Shown: positions 23,901 through 35,500 of the stretch, piece by piece
Position numbering within the stretch: position 1 is the first letter of the stretch
Layout of the letters: the number at the start of each line of letters is the position of its first letter
Assembly (NCBI GenBank): GCA_900095095.1
Contig: FMBT01000327.1
Span: 248,001-312,000, forward strand
Length of the DNA stretch: 64,000 bases
Direction: 5' to 3'
Origin: Fragilariopsis cylindrus CCMP1102
Lineage: Eukaryota > Bacillariophyta > Bacillariophyceae > Bacillariales > Bacillariaceae
Made by a program: the position numbers and the translations under genes
Notes under the pieces: model-generated
What the model was told of the DNA's origin: nothing
Seen by the model: the letters and a program-made list of their open reading frames with translations, nothing else
Databases searched by the model: none

Positions 23901-25049
23901 AGTACGGTAATTCTGGTATATCTTCCATTGTGTAAGGTTGTGCGGTTATATCACTATTAGTACCAGCCGTCCTTTTGAATCCTCCACCTTTCGTTGTACT
24001 TTTCATCAATCCTTCCAAACCCTTCCTTCCACTAAAACCTTCTAGGGACCGTACAGTAGTTGTGGCGAGTTCTTCTACAATTCCACCAGCAGATAGAATG
24101 GTTCCGACGGCAACAGATCCAATAGTTGACTGATCGATTTGTGACATGTGTGTTATGAATTATTATTATTATTATTATCATTATCATCATCGTCATTTTT
24201 ATCATTAGAGAAGGACACACACACACAAACATTAAATATGCATGGAAGAGAAATGGCACCATTATGTGAGTAACACAAACAATCATTGAGATAAATCAAC
24301 TCCTTTTTATGCTCCCTTCGAAGCTTGCATTTACATCTGGTTTACTATAATGAATATCTATGCTTTTTTTCTTCTTCCTCCTCCTTTGTGCTGCATACTT
24401 GTACAACGTACTGTATTAATTTCAATTTCAATTTCAATTTCAATCATCAATTCAATATTTGCAAATGAATGAATGTAAGTTACATTGTACGTACCAGTAA
24501 TAGATTTTTGTTTTGAGATGTTTCTTTCTGAAGTTTCGTCGTTTCAGTTTCGAGACGTTTTTGTTGTTCATCAAGTGTCGTTTTTTCTTCATCTAATTTC
24601 TTCTGTCTTTGACTGAGCATACTTCGAGCAGTCACCAACCCCCCGAGGAGCGCTATAGTACCGAACGAGACACCGACCAAAACGCCGGGCGTTAACGAGA
24701 GTGGTGTTGATAATGATGACGGCGACGATGGTGATTCCGTTGCCTTGACTTCTTGTAATTCTTCAACTTCACCCGTTGCCTCAGCCGCAAGAGTCAATGA
24801 CGGCATCGTCATCGATTCATCGTTCATCATTTGTAATTCATCACTGTTGCTGTTTATGACATCCACAACTATGCCCTCGTCGTTCTCGCCCAGAAAGAGA
24901 CTAGTGGAAGTCGCCACCGATGTGTAAATTCTTCGTTTCGTCGTTATCGTCGTCGTTGTTGCCTTCCTTACGATTGGTATCACAAAAGCGTCTATCGATG
25001 TTGTCGCCGATGCTAACACAGCGGCGAGGGCCAACGGATGAATCCTCAT
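20959..25049 (-). CDS. Paralogue C: presequence, PYLE box and SFSPFG-repeat protein without GOLD
   Basis: Exons 25049-24495 and 24129-20959 are joined by a 365-base intron (GTACGT donor, CAG acceptor, phase 0); 1241 residues. The ATG at 24147 inside the intron end is not the start. Exon 1 encodes MRIHPLALAAVLASATTSI-DAF-V, a signal plus plastid-type site nearly matching paralogue G, then an acidic region, a hydrophobic segment (GVLVGVSFGTIALLGGL, about 125-145) and a short coil. Exon 2 opens with the Gly/Ala segment STIGSVAVGTILSAGG, has ELPYLETQI near 258, a coiled coil to about 405, a second hydrophobic segment (PGVVGGLAAATLIVGGSV, about 450), and a disordered region with (K/P)xSFSPFG, ASPFGAG and NSPFG motifs. 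It ends in a short charged helix (RDRLKDLEKARKRAMDVIRD), a motif also found internally. There is no GOLD domain or W/HP box. It is convergent with B and divergent from the glycosyltransferase gene. Confidence 0.8.
24150..24180. repeat. ATT trinucleotide run in intron of paralogue C
   Basis: An ATT run followed by ATC units lies just inside the 3' end of the intron. Confidence 0.8.
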
Positions 25050-25502
25050 TATTAATTGTTCAGTACTTTTTAAGTATACGCTCTCTACTTTGGTTAGGAG
25101 CTACAGTAGATAGTGCAGATGGAGAGGTCGAAGAACTGCTTTGATTGACGGATGTGAAAATAAATGGTGATGGGATAATAATAATATCTGAACGAATTGA
25201 AAATTAGAAAAATGACAGCTTGTGTTGAAGTAATGAAAAGTGTCGTACGTTCAAAGAAATACGACAATTCGTAAATTCGAAAAAGGTACAAACATTTATT
25301 ACTATTTAGGGTTAGGGATTATCAATCAAACGCCGCTCATTTTCAATTTGACCGAATTGGCCCAAACTCCATAATTCCTGATTATTTTTAAAAGATACAC
25401 ACTTCACATCATACACTGTAGTCCATCATTTTACAGTGATTAATAATTAATTGATGTTGCATTGCATGATCGCTTGGATGGTGATATAAATAAAAATTAA
25501 AT
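25050..25502. promoter_or_regulatory. Divergent promoter region between paralogue C and the GT92-like gene
   Basis: 453 bases between two divergent ATGs. AT-rich, no gene seen. Both promoters must be here; I recognise no specific factor site. Confidence 0.5.
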
Positions 25503-27638
25503 ATGACGACAGTGTTGTCGAAAAGAAGGATTCAATATTACAATCGAGATGATCCTGCCATAGCCACCGCCGCCGCCACTGAAGACATAATATCATTAGC
25601 GGATTCACCGACGTCGTCGTCGTCGTCGGTCGTACACGATACAAGTACTAATATCGACGTCGACTTGATGAACGGCAATAACAACTTGAATAATAGTGCT
25701 GTTGCTTTGCCCGGCGGCGCTACACGTAACAACACGAATGGCAGAAAAAATGACTGGAAGGATGGACAGCAACAGCAGCGCAGACGATATAATACTTGTA
25801 CTAGTACGATCTTTTATTGTTCGTCATCATCGCCAAGAAGAAGAATCAATACCATCGTTCTGATTTGGTCGTTGATGTCTCCTTTTCTTTTGTTGTGTAT
25901 GTCGTCGTGGCGGATCACCTGGATCGACGACGCGGAGGAAACAAAATGGCCGCCATCATTGTCTTCGTTTCATACCACTATTTCTAAAATAACAACTAAC
26001 GTTAACATTAACGCTACAAGTACACGTATTATTTCTAATAATAACAAGCACGACCACTTCGACCTTCCAATCGATAATATTTCGACCAATCATCATAATC
26101 ATAGTCATCATAGTCATCATAGTCATAATCATCACAAGGTTATACCAACATCAACATCAACATCAACCCCAAAAACAATATTAAATGAAAAAGGAGGAAG
26201 AGTAAAATCGTTGACGACGAAAAAGACGACAACAAAAACTACGCTGTCGTCTGAAAAATCTTCTACTACAGATTCGTTTTCAGCTTGTATATTATGGATG
26301 GATGACAACCATCGTTTGATCGAATGGATTGCATATCATTACTATACACTCAAATTAAGATATATAGTTATAGCGGTCGATTCAAATTCGAAAACGACAC
26401 CAGATGAAATTTTACAAAGGTGGAATGGTACTACACATAGACATAATACAAATAATACAGATATACCACAGAGGATGATGATATTAAAATGGACCGATAA
26501 GGATTATATGCCGGATTCTGTTCGTTCCGATCATCAACGAACAAATAATAGTAGTTCTTCATCATTATCACATTCGCAAATTCAAGTTCTTGGTTCAAGG
26601 AAAACGGAACAATACAAAGAACGTCAAAGATGGTTTTATAAAAAATGTACACGTCATTTACAAAGAAGGAACAGAACATGGACAGCATTCGTGGATGTTG
26701 ACGAATACATTACGTTCCGTTCGTCATTATTTGCACGTAAGAGATTATCTCCCAGTAGAGAATTACGCAATGATGTCTATCAAAATGAGGCTAGGAAGAA
26801 AATGGAACGTCCGGGGATAATATTTGAAACATTACAAGAAATGGGAAAGAATAGGAATAAGAATAGGAATAATGCTACCAGTAGTATTTCTGTTGGTCTT
26901 CCACCTTCTACTGGTGTTGCTGCCAATACGGATACCGATACCGATATCGATGCTGTGGATGAAAACGTATTATCTTGTATCATTGTCAATCGGAGACAAG
27001 TCGTTGCGAAGGAAGATAAAGAAGAAGAAGTTCAACAGCAGAACGAGGATTCGAATAACACCAACAATTCCACCATCAGTTTATCGTTACCATCATATAT
27101 CAGTAATAATACTGGAAATAATAATAATATACAACTTGACACGTTTCGTTACAATTATTTGTCTCCAGGAGGTAATGGACAGCCCAAGTCGATAATCAAT
27201 GTTGGTTTGAAAGGTCCTCGAAATTTTAATGGGGCTTGGCAACCGCACTTCTTAATGAGTGAACTCTGCAGGAGGGAAGAAAAAACTCGAAGTCGAAGGG
27301 CCAAACATGCTGTGACGGACACTAATCTAGAAATTTTGCATTATTTAGGTAGTTGGCAGTCGTACAGCTACCGAGATAACGATGCACGGAAGGGCTCGCA
27401 CATAAAAAACCGACAGGTTTGGATCGAAACTTCAGATAAAACCAACGGTGAAAAATCATCCGTGATCCATCCTTGGTTACATGGGTTTACGAAATTGGTT
27501 GGTGGTGAAGAAAACGCAAAATACTTACTAAAAGATGCCGGGTATATACCATCTGACCATACAAGTGTCGCTCACAACGAAGAAGATCATCTCCAGGAAT
27601 GGGCCCCACAATATTATGCGGACCCTATGCTTGCATAA
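25503..27638 (+). CDS. GT92-like (DUF23-type) Golgi glycosyltransferase
   Basis: A single exon of 711 residues. A short Ser/Thr/Asn-rich cytosolic part is followed by one membrane anchor (TIVLIWSLMSPFLLLCMSS, about residues 117-137), giving type II topology, then a long low-complexity stem with an Asn-His-Ser run. The catalytic region starts near 257 with ACILWMDDNHRLIEWIAYHY, the ALxRNExxYLxEWxxxH-like opening of the GT92/GT2-like DUF23 group, then YIVIAVDSNS. Next come WFYKKCTRHL and WTAFVDVDEYI (about 396), where D-x-D matches the metal and sugar-nucleotide site. The C-terminal third has conserved-looking GPRNFNGAWQPHF and EILHYLGSWQSY motifs. Such enzymes add sugars such as galactose to glycans in the Golgi; donor and acceptor here are unknown. 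Internal Asn/Ser-rich inserts make it longer than usual. Confidence 0.75.
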   Translation: MTTVLSKRRIQYYNRDDPAIATAAATEDIISLADSPTSSSSSVVHDTSTNIDVDLMNGNNNLNNSAVALPGGATRNNTNGRKNDWKDGQQQQRRRYNTCTSTIFYCSSSSPRRRINTIVLIWSLMSPFLLLCMSSWRITWIDDAEETKWPPSLSSFHTTISKITTNVNINATSTRIISNNNKHDHFDLPIDNISTNHHNHSHHSHHSHNHHKVIPTSTSTSTPKTILNEKGGRVKSLTTKKTTTKTTLSSEKSSTTDSFSACILWMDDNHRLIEWIAYHYYTLKLRYIVIAVDSNSKTTPDEILQRWNGTTHRHNTNNTDIPQRMMILKWTDKDYMPDSVRSDHQRTNNSSSSSLSHSQIQVLGSRKTEQYKERQRWFYKKCTRHLQRRNRTWTAFVDVDEYITFRSSLFARKRLSPSRELRNDVYQNEARKKMERPGIIFETLQEMGKNRNKNRNNATSSISVGLPPSTGVAANTDTDTDIDAVDENVLSCIIVNRRQVVAKEDKEEEVQQQNEDSNNTNNSTISLSLPSYISNNTGNNNNIQLDTFRYNYLSPGGNGQPKSIINVGLKGPRNFNGAWQPHFLMSELCRREEKTRSRRAKHAVTDTNLEILHYLGSWQSYSYRDNDARKGSHIKNRQVWIETSDKTNGEKSSVIHPWLHGFTKLVGGEENAKYLLKDAGYIPSDHTSVAHNEEDHLQEWAPQYYADPMLA
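26091..26136 (+). repeat. CATCATAGT-type coding microsatellite (His/Ser run)
   Basis: A degenerate 9-base repeat encodes the His-Asn-Ser-rich stretch in the stem of the glycosyltransferase. Confidence 0.7.
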
Positions 27639-27753
27639 ACAAAAACTATTGAATTAGGATAAAGCTAATGTACAACTTACTTCTCTAGATCGAGAGAAAA
27701 AAGCACTTCCTGTTTTAACCTAATATTAAGCATATGTGTAGATAAAGTAAATG

Positions 27754-29019
27754 CTATAGCTTACTCGCTAACGCCATAGTATTCGGCGCAACACTTCTAT
27801 AGCAATCACCGTCATCACTTGTGCTGGGGTTGGCGTTGGTATTATTCACGCTACTGATGTTCGAGATACACCAATCGTTAACCTTTGATCTTGTAACACG
27901 ATTTTGACAAACGTAATCATGTCTGAGACCTGGAATTTTGGTAATCTTGATAGAGGATGGTAGCACATTAACAGATTGTAAGGATATAATTTCCTCCCCG
28001 TGAAAGTAAGGACACCATTGATCGTTATCACCGGCATATAGGATGAATATGGGACGTTCCCCACCACCACCACCCTTGTTTGATGACGACGATGATGATA
28101 GTAACCGCAAGGCTGTGACATCAATTTCGTTTGGTATGTCACGGATCTCTTCCGTTCCTAATTGTAGAAAGTTCTGTGGATATATAGGTTGTCGTAATAA
28201 TGTAGTAGTTAAATTTGTAATTTCATCGTCATCGCGTTTCATTCCATTACGGATCAAATTACGAACAACAGATTCTGGAAGTAATCGTATAGTTTGAGAT
28301 AATCTAGTACCGATATTAATTAAATGATTTTGATTGTTACCACAAAAATTAAGGTTCTTTTGATCTATTACATTGTTTGGGAAAGTACGGATATATGGCA
28401 TAAGAAATAAAAACCCTTCTGTACGTTTTAGAATATCCTTTCGGAGTACACAGATTCGTTGAATGATGTGACAACCAAACGAATGACCCATCCAAATAAA
28501 TTTTGGATTAGGTATAAATCGACTATGATTCGAATGTTGTTTTATCAACAATAACAAACTGTCTATGTAAGCAATTTTGTGCAAAACTTGTCCATCGACA
28601 GTCCAAGGAATGGATGCACTAGCGCTCTCTTCGTGACAACTACGACGACGACAGTGATCTTCGACGTCAACAATTGAGTTGTTGTTACTGTCGCTGCTGC
28701 TGCTACTGCTGCTGCTGCTATTGATGCTGCTGTTATTGACGCTGTTATTATTGATTAATCCATGTCCAGCATGTGAAATGGAACGAAGGCTATATCCATC
28801 TCCTAATCCTGACAAAATGTCTCTGAAGTCGGAATTATACCAATTATACTGCCCGGGGTTGCCAGGAATATGAATTATGATTGTATGAATTGTATGCACT
28901 GGATTTGGATTCGGATCCTCACCAGCAGCTGATATGTTGATTTTATCGACGCTCAGAATATCGGTCGGCCATCCGAGAAGAGTAGTAGATTGATGATGTT
29001 CTATAAATCGCGACGACAT
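27754..29019 (-). CDS. LDAH: Lipid droplet-associated hydrolase (LDAH, DUF2305 family)
   Basis: A single exon of 421 residues; the ATG at 29019 is well placed. An alpha/beta-hydrolase core is visible: the HIPGNPGQYNWY loop near 50-61 (the GNPG signature of the LDAH/DUF2305 family, corresponding to the oxyanion region); SLRSISHAGHG; the nucleophile elbow FIWMGHSFGCHI near 178 with catalytic Ser in G-H-S-x-G; FLFLMPYI after it; YAGDNDQWCP near 330 supplying the acidic residue; and GLRHDYV near 363 supplying His. Family members sit on lipid droplets and have been linked to sterol and triacylglycerol turnover. A Ser/Asn-rich insert of about 60 residues follows the second strand and is probably a loop. 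The gene is convergent with the glycosyltransferase, 115 bases apart. Confidence 0.85.
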   Translation of the reverse strand: MSSRFIEHHQSTTLLGWPTDILSVDKINISAAGEDPNPNPVHTIHTIIIHIPGNPGQYNWYNSDFRDILSGLGDGYSLRSISHAGHGLINNNSVNNSSINSSSSSSSSSDSNNNSIVDVEDHCRRRSCHEESASASIPWTVDGQVLHKIAYIDSLLLLIKQHSNHSRFIPNPKFIWMGHSFGCHIIQRICVLRKDILKRTEGFLFLMPYIRTFPNNVIDQKNLNFCGNNQNHLINIGTRLSQTIRLLPESVVRNLIRNGMKRDDDEITNLTTTLLRQPIYPQNFLQLGTEEIRDIPNEIDVTALRLLSSSSSSNKGGGGGERPIFILYAGDNDQWCPYFHGEEIISLQSVNVLPSSIKITKIPGLRHDYVCQNRVTRSKVNDWCISNISSVNNTNANPSTSDDGDCYRSVAPNTMALASKL

Positions 29020-29523
29020 TTCTTGTCGTTGTGTGCTATCATTTCTCCTTGTCTCTACGCTGTAGTGTCTGTAATGGCTGTAATGGCTGTTATGATGAGT
29101 TTTTCAATCTATTTCTTTGGTGTTATTGTTATTGTTATTGTTATTGTTATTATTATTATTATCATTATTATTATTATTATTATTGTTGTTGTTGTTGTTA
29201 TTGTTGTTGTTGTTGGCATCAAGAAACAAGATTCATTCGTCGTCGTAGATATACTGTACGGGACTGAATTTGATCACGGACTATTGCCTTTATTTAGTTT
29301 TATGTTTTATCTAATACTGTACATGATTATTTCCTTGCAAACTGTAGGTCCAAATGTCAAATGTTTTAGTTGAGTCGATTGATAATAGTAGCACGAACAA
29401 GAAAAATATGCAATGATATGGCAGAGAAATGAATTGACAGTGTTTTCTTCTATTTATATCTATTACATATTATGTTTACATATTCTTACAATTAATTTAT
29501 AGCAGTGTTTCTCCATGTTCGCC
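29020..29523. other. Spacer with TTATTG/TTG microsatellite
   Basis: 504 bases between the LDAH start and the paralogue D stop (same strand). About 29119-29215 is a compound TTATTG, ATT and TTG array. No gene is seen. The LDAH promoter should lie in the first part. Confidence 0.6.
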
Positions 29524-32500
29524 TCACGTCGAAGCAGCGTCTTTTTTTAGGTCTGTAACTTTGTCCATCTTTGCAATCAACGATTCCCATCGTCGTTCCT
29601 CCTTCATCACCGAATCAATTTCTTTCGTTTTTTCCTCAACAAGAGCTTCCAAATCTGCGACCTCCTCTTTCAAACCAAACGATTTTCCTCCTACAGTCAT
29701 CGTTCGTATGTCGTCTTCAACTACTTGCAAACAAGATTCCGTTCTAAGTCGTCGAGTCTCGAGGAGTAGGTCCTTGCTTGGTGAAGTGACCTTGATTTCG
29801 TAGGTCACGATCACCTTTTCTAGCAACGTCGAGTGCTTGTTTTCGAACTTGAAATACAACGTGCAAGGAGCTATAGCGGCACCAACTAAAATGGTATCTC
29901 GATACAGATTTTGACCCTTGCCTCCGACCTGAGCGAACGGAGCTAGTTTCTGTATGTGTATGATACATATTTATATTTATTAACGATAGTAGCAATACGT
30001 GCAAGCAATTTAAAAAGACCCAATTGTGTTAGGAGTAAATACTTTAAGCAACTTGTTTTTCCTTTAAAAAGTAACAGCATATTTACCTTAACATCGACTG
30101 GATACCCATTATCCGGGACGGCTAAGATCCCAAAGTCAAATTCACTAGCTTTTTTATTTATAGAGAATTCAACGAAGGTCCCAGGGGTTGATACCCGGAC
30201 AGGGATAGACTCGGTTCTTCCAACGTAGACGCTAACGTTGCTTTTCTTATAAAGCAATTCTTTGTTACCCTTGTAGTTTGTAATAGAGGTCCCACAAACT
30301 TGCTTAAGCATCATTGATGTATCTACAAGAGCCTCCACACAAGGCTTATACGATCCATCAATTTTCATGACCGCATCGGCTACCACCTTTTGTTGCTCAT
30401 TTAATACAATTCGACCCTGTAATTGCGGTTCTGTCTGCAAACGATTGGGTTTATCATCTCTTTGCGTGTGCTCTTCTATCACTACAGATCTTGTAGTGGT
30501 AGTGGCTTTCGATGAAACTCCTTTCCCACAGTATCGCTATTAACTTCGCTCGAAGCGTTCCGTTACGAAGAGACTGTTGTTTGGACCGTTGTCTTGCTTG
30601 CGCTTCAAGCTCTAGCCGGTTTTTGCTCTTTGGGTCCATCTTTTTCTCATTATCGTTCTCGATACGTGTTTTTCCATTCTCAAGCGATTGTTGACGAGAA
30701 CGAAGGCGCGCCTTTTCTTCGAGTTTGCGCTTTTTTTCGTCTTGTTCTGTTGTGTTGCTCTTTTAGCTGTTCCTCCTTCCGTCGAACTTCTTCCTGATCC
30801 TGTTTCGTGCCTTTTTTTTTCTCAGTTATATCTTTCTCTTTGTCGTCGTCTAGCGTGAATACTTCCACATCAATGATCTGCTCATTTAACATTTTTCTGT
30901 ACAATTCTTTTTCAATTGCCTTCTTGTTCTTAGATTGACGAGTATCGTTTGCGGAAGTAGTTCGATCGGTTTTAGATCGAGCTTGATTTGTTGCAAGGTT
31001 TTCCAATTGGTCCAGTCTTGCCCTTTCTTCTTGCATTTTTTCTTCTTTTGAGGTAGAACGGGCACTTTGAAATGTATTAGCTCGATCTTGAGTTTTCTTC
31101 TTTGTCCCTATGAGTACGTCGTCCTTCTTTGAAACTGTACTCTGTTGTCTAACTCGTTCCTGCATTTATCTTCATTCGAGGGCGCGTCAGCTGATTGAAA
31201 TGGTGTGGAATCGTTCTGCGATTTAACGTTCGCTCGATCTTGCAATTTATCTTCATTTGAATTAATTGTGTTAGTTTGATCTTGAGTTCTCTTTTTTGTC
31301 CCAATGAGTACGTCTTCTTTCTTTGAAACCGTGCTTTGTTGTCTAACTCGATCTTGCATTTTATCTTCGTTTGATGGTGTGTCAGCTGATTGAAATAGGC
31401 TGGCGTCTTTCTGCGGTTTAGTATTCGCTCGATCTTGAGTTCTCCTTTTTGTCCCAATGAGTACGTCTTCTTTCTTTGAAACCGTGCTTTGCTGTCTAAC
31501 TCGATCTTGCATTTTGTCTTCGTTTGATGGTGTGTCAGCCGATTGAAATAGGCTGGCGTCATTCTGCGGTTTAGCATTCGCTCGATCTTGAGTTGTCTTC
31601 TTTCCCTCAATAAGTGTGTCTCCTTTCTTTGAAGCAGTACTACTTTGTCTAACTCGATTTTGCATTTTATCTTCGTTTGATGGTGTGTCAGCAGATTGAA
31701 ATAGGCTGACGTCATTCTGCGGCTTAGCATTCGCTCGATCTTGAGTTATCTTCTTTCCCTCAATAAGTGTGTCTCCTTTCTTTGAAGCAGTACTACTATG
31801 TCTGACTCGATTCTGCATTTTATCTTCATTTGAGGGTGTGTCAGCCGATTGAAATGGGCTTGCGCTATTCTGTGAATTAAGACTCACTCGATCTTGCATC
31901 TTATCGTCATTCGATTTGACATCGGTACGCTTTCTATCATATTCAAATTGAGCTTGTTCTCGTGCCAATTTCTGCAGTCGATCCATTCTTGTTTTTTCTT
32001 TCTTTGCTTTTTCTTCTTTTGTAAATCCGCGCTCCCGGGCTTCTATCTCGAATTTTGCTTGCTCTCGTGCTAGCTCCTTAATTTCTCTCATCCGGTATTC
32101 TTCTTTTTGATCTTCGTTGCTAAATTCTGTGCGCTCGTCTTCTATTTTATTAGCATGTTTTGTCCTATCTTCTTCTAGCTGAGCCCTCTCCTTTGCAATG
32201 AGGCGTCGATCTTCTTCTATCTCAGCTGCTTCTTTGGCAAGTTTTCTTTTCTCTTCTAGACCAGCGTCTACTTCTACCACCTGATATGTCGTTCCTTCTG
32301 ATTCCTTTGCAACACTCCTTTCTTTATCAGCTAGACTGGGCGACGACTTATCATCAGATATTGGGCTAGAACTGTCATTATTGGATCCAGCAGACGACCC
32401 GTTGTTCCCTTCGACCTTTTTTCCTTGCTCTCGATCTTCATCACGTTTAGCCTGTTCTGATAGCATTCGCTCATACATGTCCTCTTGGGGCTTTGACGGG

Positions 32501-35500
32501 ATTTTTGGTCTAGAGCGGGAGCTCGAAGCACTTGGTTCAGAGGTATCGAAGACAGTAGAGACCGATGCCGCTTCCTGTTTAGGTGCTGATTCTGCTCCAA
32601 AAGGAGCAGCTGATTGTTTTTTATCTTTGGCAGTGTCGCTCCTGTTCCAAACGGAGATGCTGTCTGCTTAGGAGAAGAACCAAAACCACCTCCAAACGGA
32701 GAATCTGTCTTCTTTCCTGGAGCTGTAAACTTTGGAAATGCCGCTCCCTTTTTAGGTGCAGCTCCTGCTATAAATGGAGAAGCCCCTTGCTTTCCTATCT
32801 TTGGCAGTGCCAGTCCCTGTTTAGGGGGAGCCCCAAATCCAGATCCAGACTTAAATGTTCCAGCTGCGCCTGTCTTTTGAGAAGCCCCAAACCCAGCACC
32901 TGCTCCAAATGGAGAAGCTACTTGATTAGCACCAACCTTTGGAGGAGCCCCAAATCCTGCACCAAAAGGAGAAGCAGCCTGCTTGGAGTCTGTAGTTGCT
33001 ACTTTTCCTTCCTGCTCGTTAGATGTTTCAGGTGGAGTATCATATGAATTGCTTGTACTCATCGTTGAAGGTGGTTTGGGTGAACTCTCAAACGGCGAAA
33101 AAGATTGCTTGGGTTTGATTGAAGATTCGGTCTTCGTAGATGACGGACTGGTAGGAGTATTAGCACCAAAAGAACCACTTGGTAACGTTTGAGACGATGT
33201 CTTGGGACTTGTCCCAAATGGTGGAAAGGCTTTCTTAGGTGCTGCGTTTGTCTTCACAGAACCTCCAAAGCCTCCAAATTGAGAATTTGCCTGCTTTCCT
33301 GGAGCTGTAAACTTCGGAAATTCCGCTCCCTGTTTAGGTGCAGCTCCTGCTCCTGCTCCAAAAGGGGAAGCTACTTGATTAGTACCCACCTTTGGAGGAG
33401 TCCCAAGACCACCTCCAAATGGAGATGCTGCCTGCTTTCCCAGAGCTGAAGATGATGCTTGATCTCGAATTCCTGGGGATCCTGAGCCTGTCTTTGGAGA
33501 ACCACCAAAACCACCTCCAAATGGAGATGCTGCCTGCTTTTCTGGAGCTGTATTTGTTGGGGGTTCCGCGCCTGTCTTTGGAGGACCACCAACACCACCT
33601 CCTCCAAATGGAGACGCTACCTGCTTTCCTGGAGCTGAAGATGCTGCTTGATCTCGAACTCCTGAGGGTCCTGCGCCTGTCTTTGGAGGACCACCAAAGC
33701 TACCTCCAAATGGAGAATTTGCCTGCTTTCCTGGAGCTGTAAACTTTGGAAATTCCGCTCCCTGTTTAGGTGCAGCTCCTGCTCCAAAAGGGGAAGCTAC
33801 TTGATTAGTACCCACCTTTGGAGGAGTCCCAAGACCACCTCCAAATGGAGATGCTGCCTGCTTTCCTGAAGCTGAAGATGCTGCTTGATTTCGAATTCCT
33901 GGTGCTTTATTCTTTGGGGGTCCTGTCTTTGGAAGACCACCAAAGCCACCCCCAGATGGAGCTCCTGCTCTAAAGGGGGAAGCTGCTTGCTTTCCTGTCT
34001 TTGACATTGCCAATCCTTGTCTGGGGGGAGCCTCAAATCCAGACCCAAACGATGAAGCTCCCTGTTTTCTTGCCTTAGGTGGTTCTGCGCCTGTCTTTTG
34101 GGAAGGTCCAAACCCAGCTCCTGCTCCAAATGGAGAAGCTACTTGATTAGTATTCTTTGGAGGAGCACCAAATCCTGCATCAAAAGGAGAAACCGCCCGC
34201 TTAGCGTCTGTGACTACAACTTTCCCTTCCTGCTCGTCAGTTGTTTTAGGTGCAGCATCATATGCATTATTCGATCCCATTGAAGAAGATGACGCTGTGA
34301 CACGTTCAAATGGAGAGGAAGACTGCTTGAATTGAGATAATGGACTCGTAGGAGCACCAAAAGTGTTACTTGATGAAGATGTCTTTGGGGTGGCCCCAAA
34401 GGGTGAGAAAGACTGCTTTGGTCTGTCATTTTTTCCCTGTTGATCCGCCTTCATCTTTTCAGAAGAAACCCCAATTGATGGAAAATTTTGTCTAGTTACA
34501 CCGTTCGCATCCGATCGATTCATGGAACTTGGTGTTTTTGTTATCGTTTTTCCTTGATCTTTCATACGTTGCTCTTCATAAACGCCTTCCTTAAAGTCTT
34601 TACTTGCGGTGGGCGTGATCGGAACACCAAAAGAGCCAAAGTCGTCTCCACTTTCGCCATTAAGTTGAGAGGAATCCACATCGGCACCATAATCCTCAAT
34701 GTTGGATTCATTCATGATATCCGCCTGTGTCTGTGCTTCAGTCTCTGGTTCAACTTGTCCACTCATCGATTGTGAGTAAGGGGTCGTCAGAGATTGACCT
34801 GTTGTAAAGTCGTCACCAACTATGCTTGATTTGAACATATCACCACGGGGATCAGGTGTATCATATGCATTGTCTCCTTCGATTTGATTCGAAAACATAT
34901 CTTCTTCCGATGACGATGGATCTGACCAAGTCGAAGACGAAGCCGATGTCGCAAATGGAAATGGATTCGGGTTGACGCCATTTGCGTAAGTTTCAGTGGA
35001 GAAATCCGTCGCTGATGCTTCTGGTTGCTGCTGTTCGAAATCTGGTTGAAACGATGCAAACGACGCATCACTGTCTATATCTGAATACGCCGGGATATTC
35101 GAATATTCTTCTTGGAAATATTCTTCTGAATTTTGAAAATCGGTATCACCAGTTTCAAAGTCTTGTTCCTGATTTGGACTCCATTGCGATCTTAAAACGG
35201 CGGCGGTAACACCGGCGATTGCTACCACAGAGGCAGCGGTGACTAGTTGGGTCTTCTCTTCATCGCTGTAATCGGCGTAGTCCTTCTTTAATAAGTCTGA
35301 AATCTGAGGATTTGCTATATTTATATTCGAGGACAATTCTGTCCAAATCTGACTTATGGAATCGACGTACGCCTGGCTTTGATCCAACGACAACGCATCG
35401 GAGACTGTATTCATCGCGTCCGTTGTATATTTGTATAACAAGGCGACACCATCTTCACCAAATACGGAAATCGCCGAAGATGCCGATTCCAAATAGCTTT

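Noticed and set aside
24130-24147. Start of paralogue C at the ATG 24147
   Set aside because: This ATG lies before a CAG acceptor that joins in frame to the upstream presequence exon (donor at 24494), as in the other family members.
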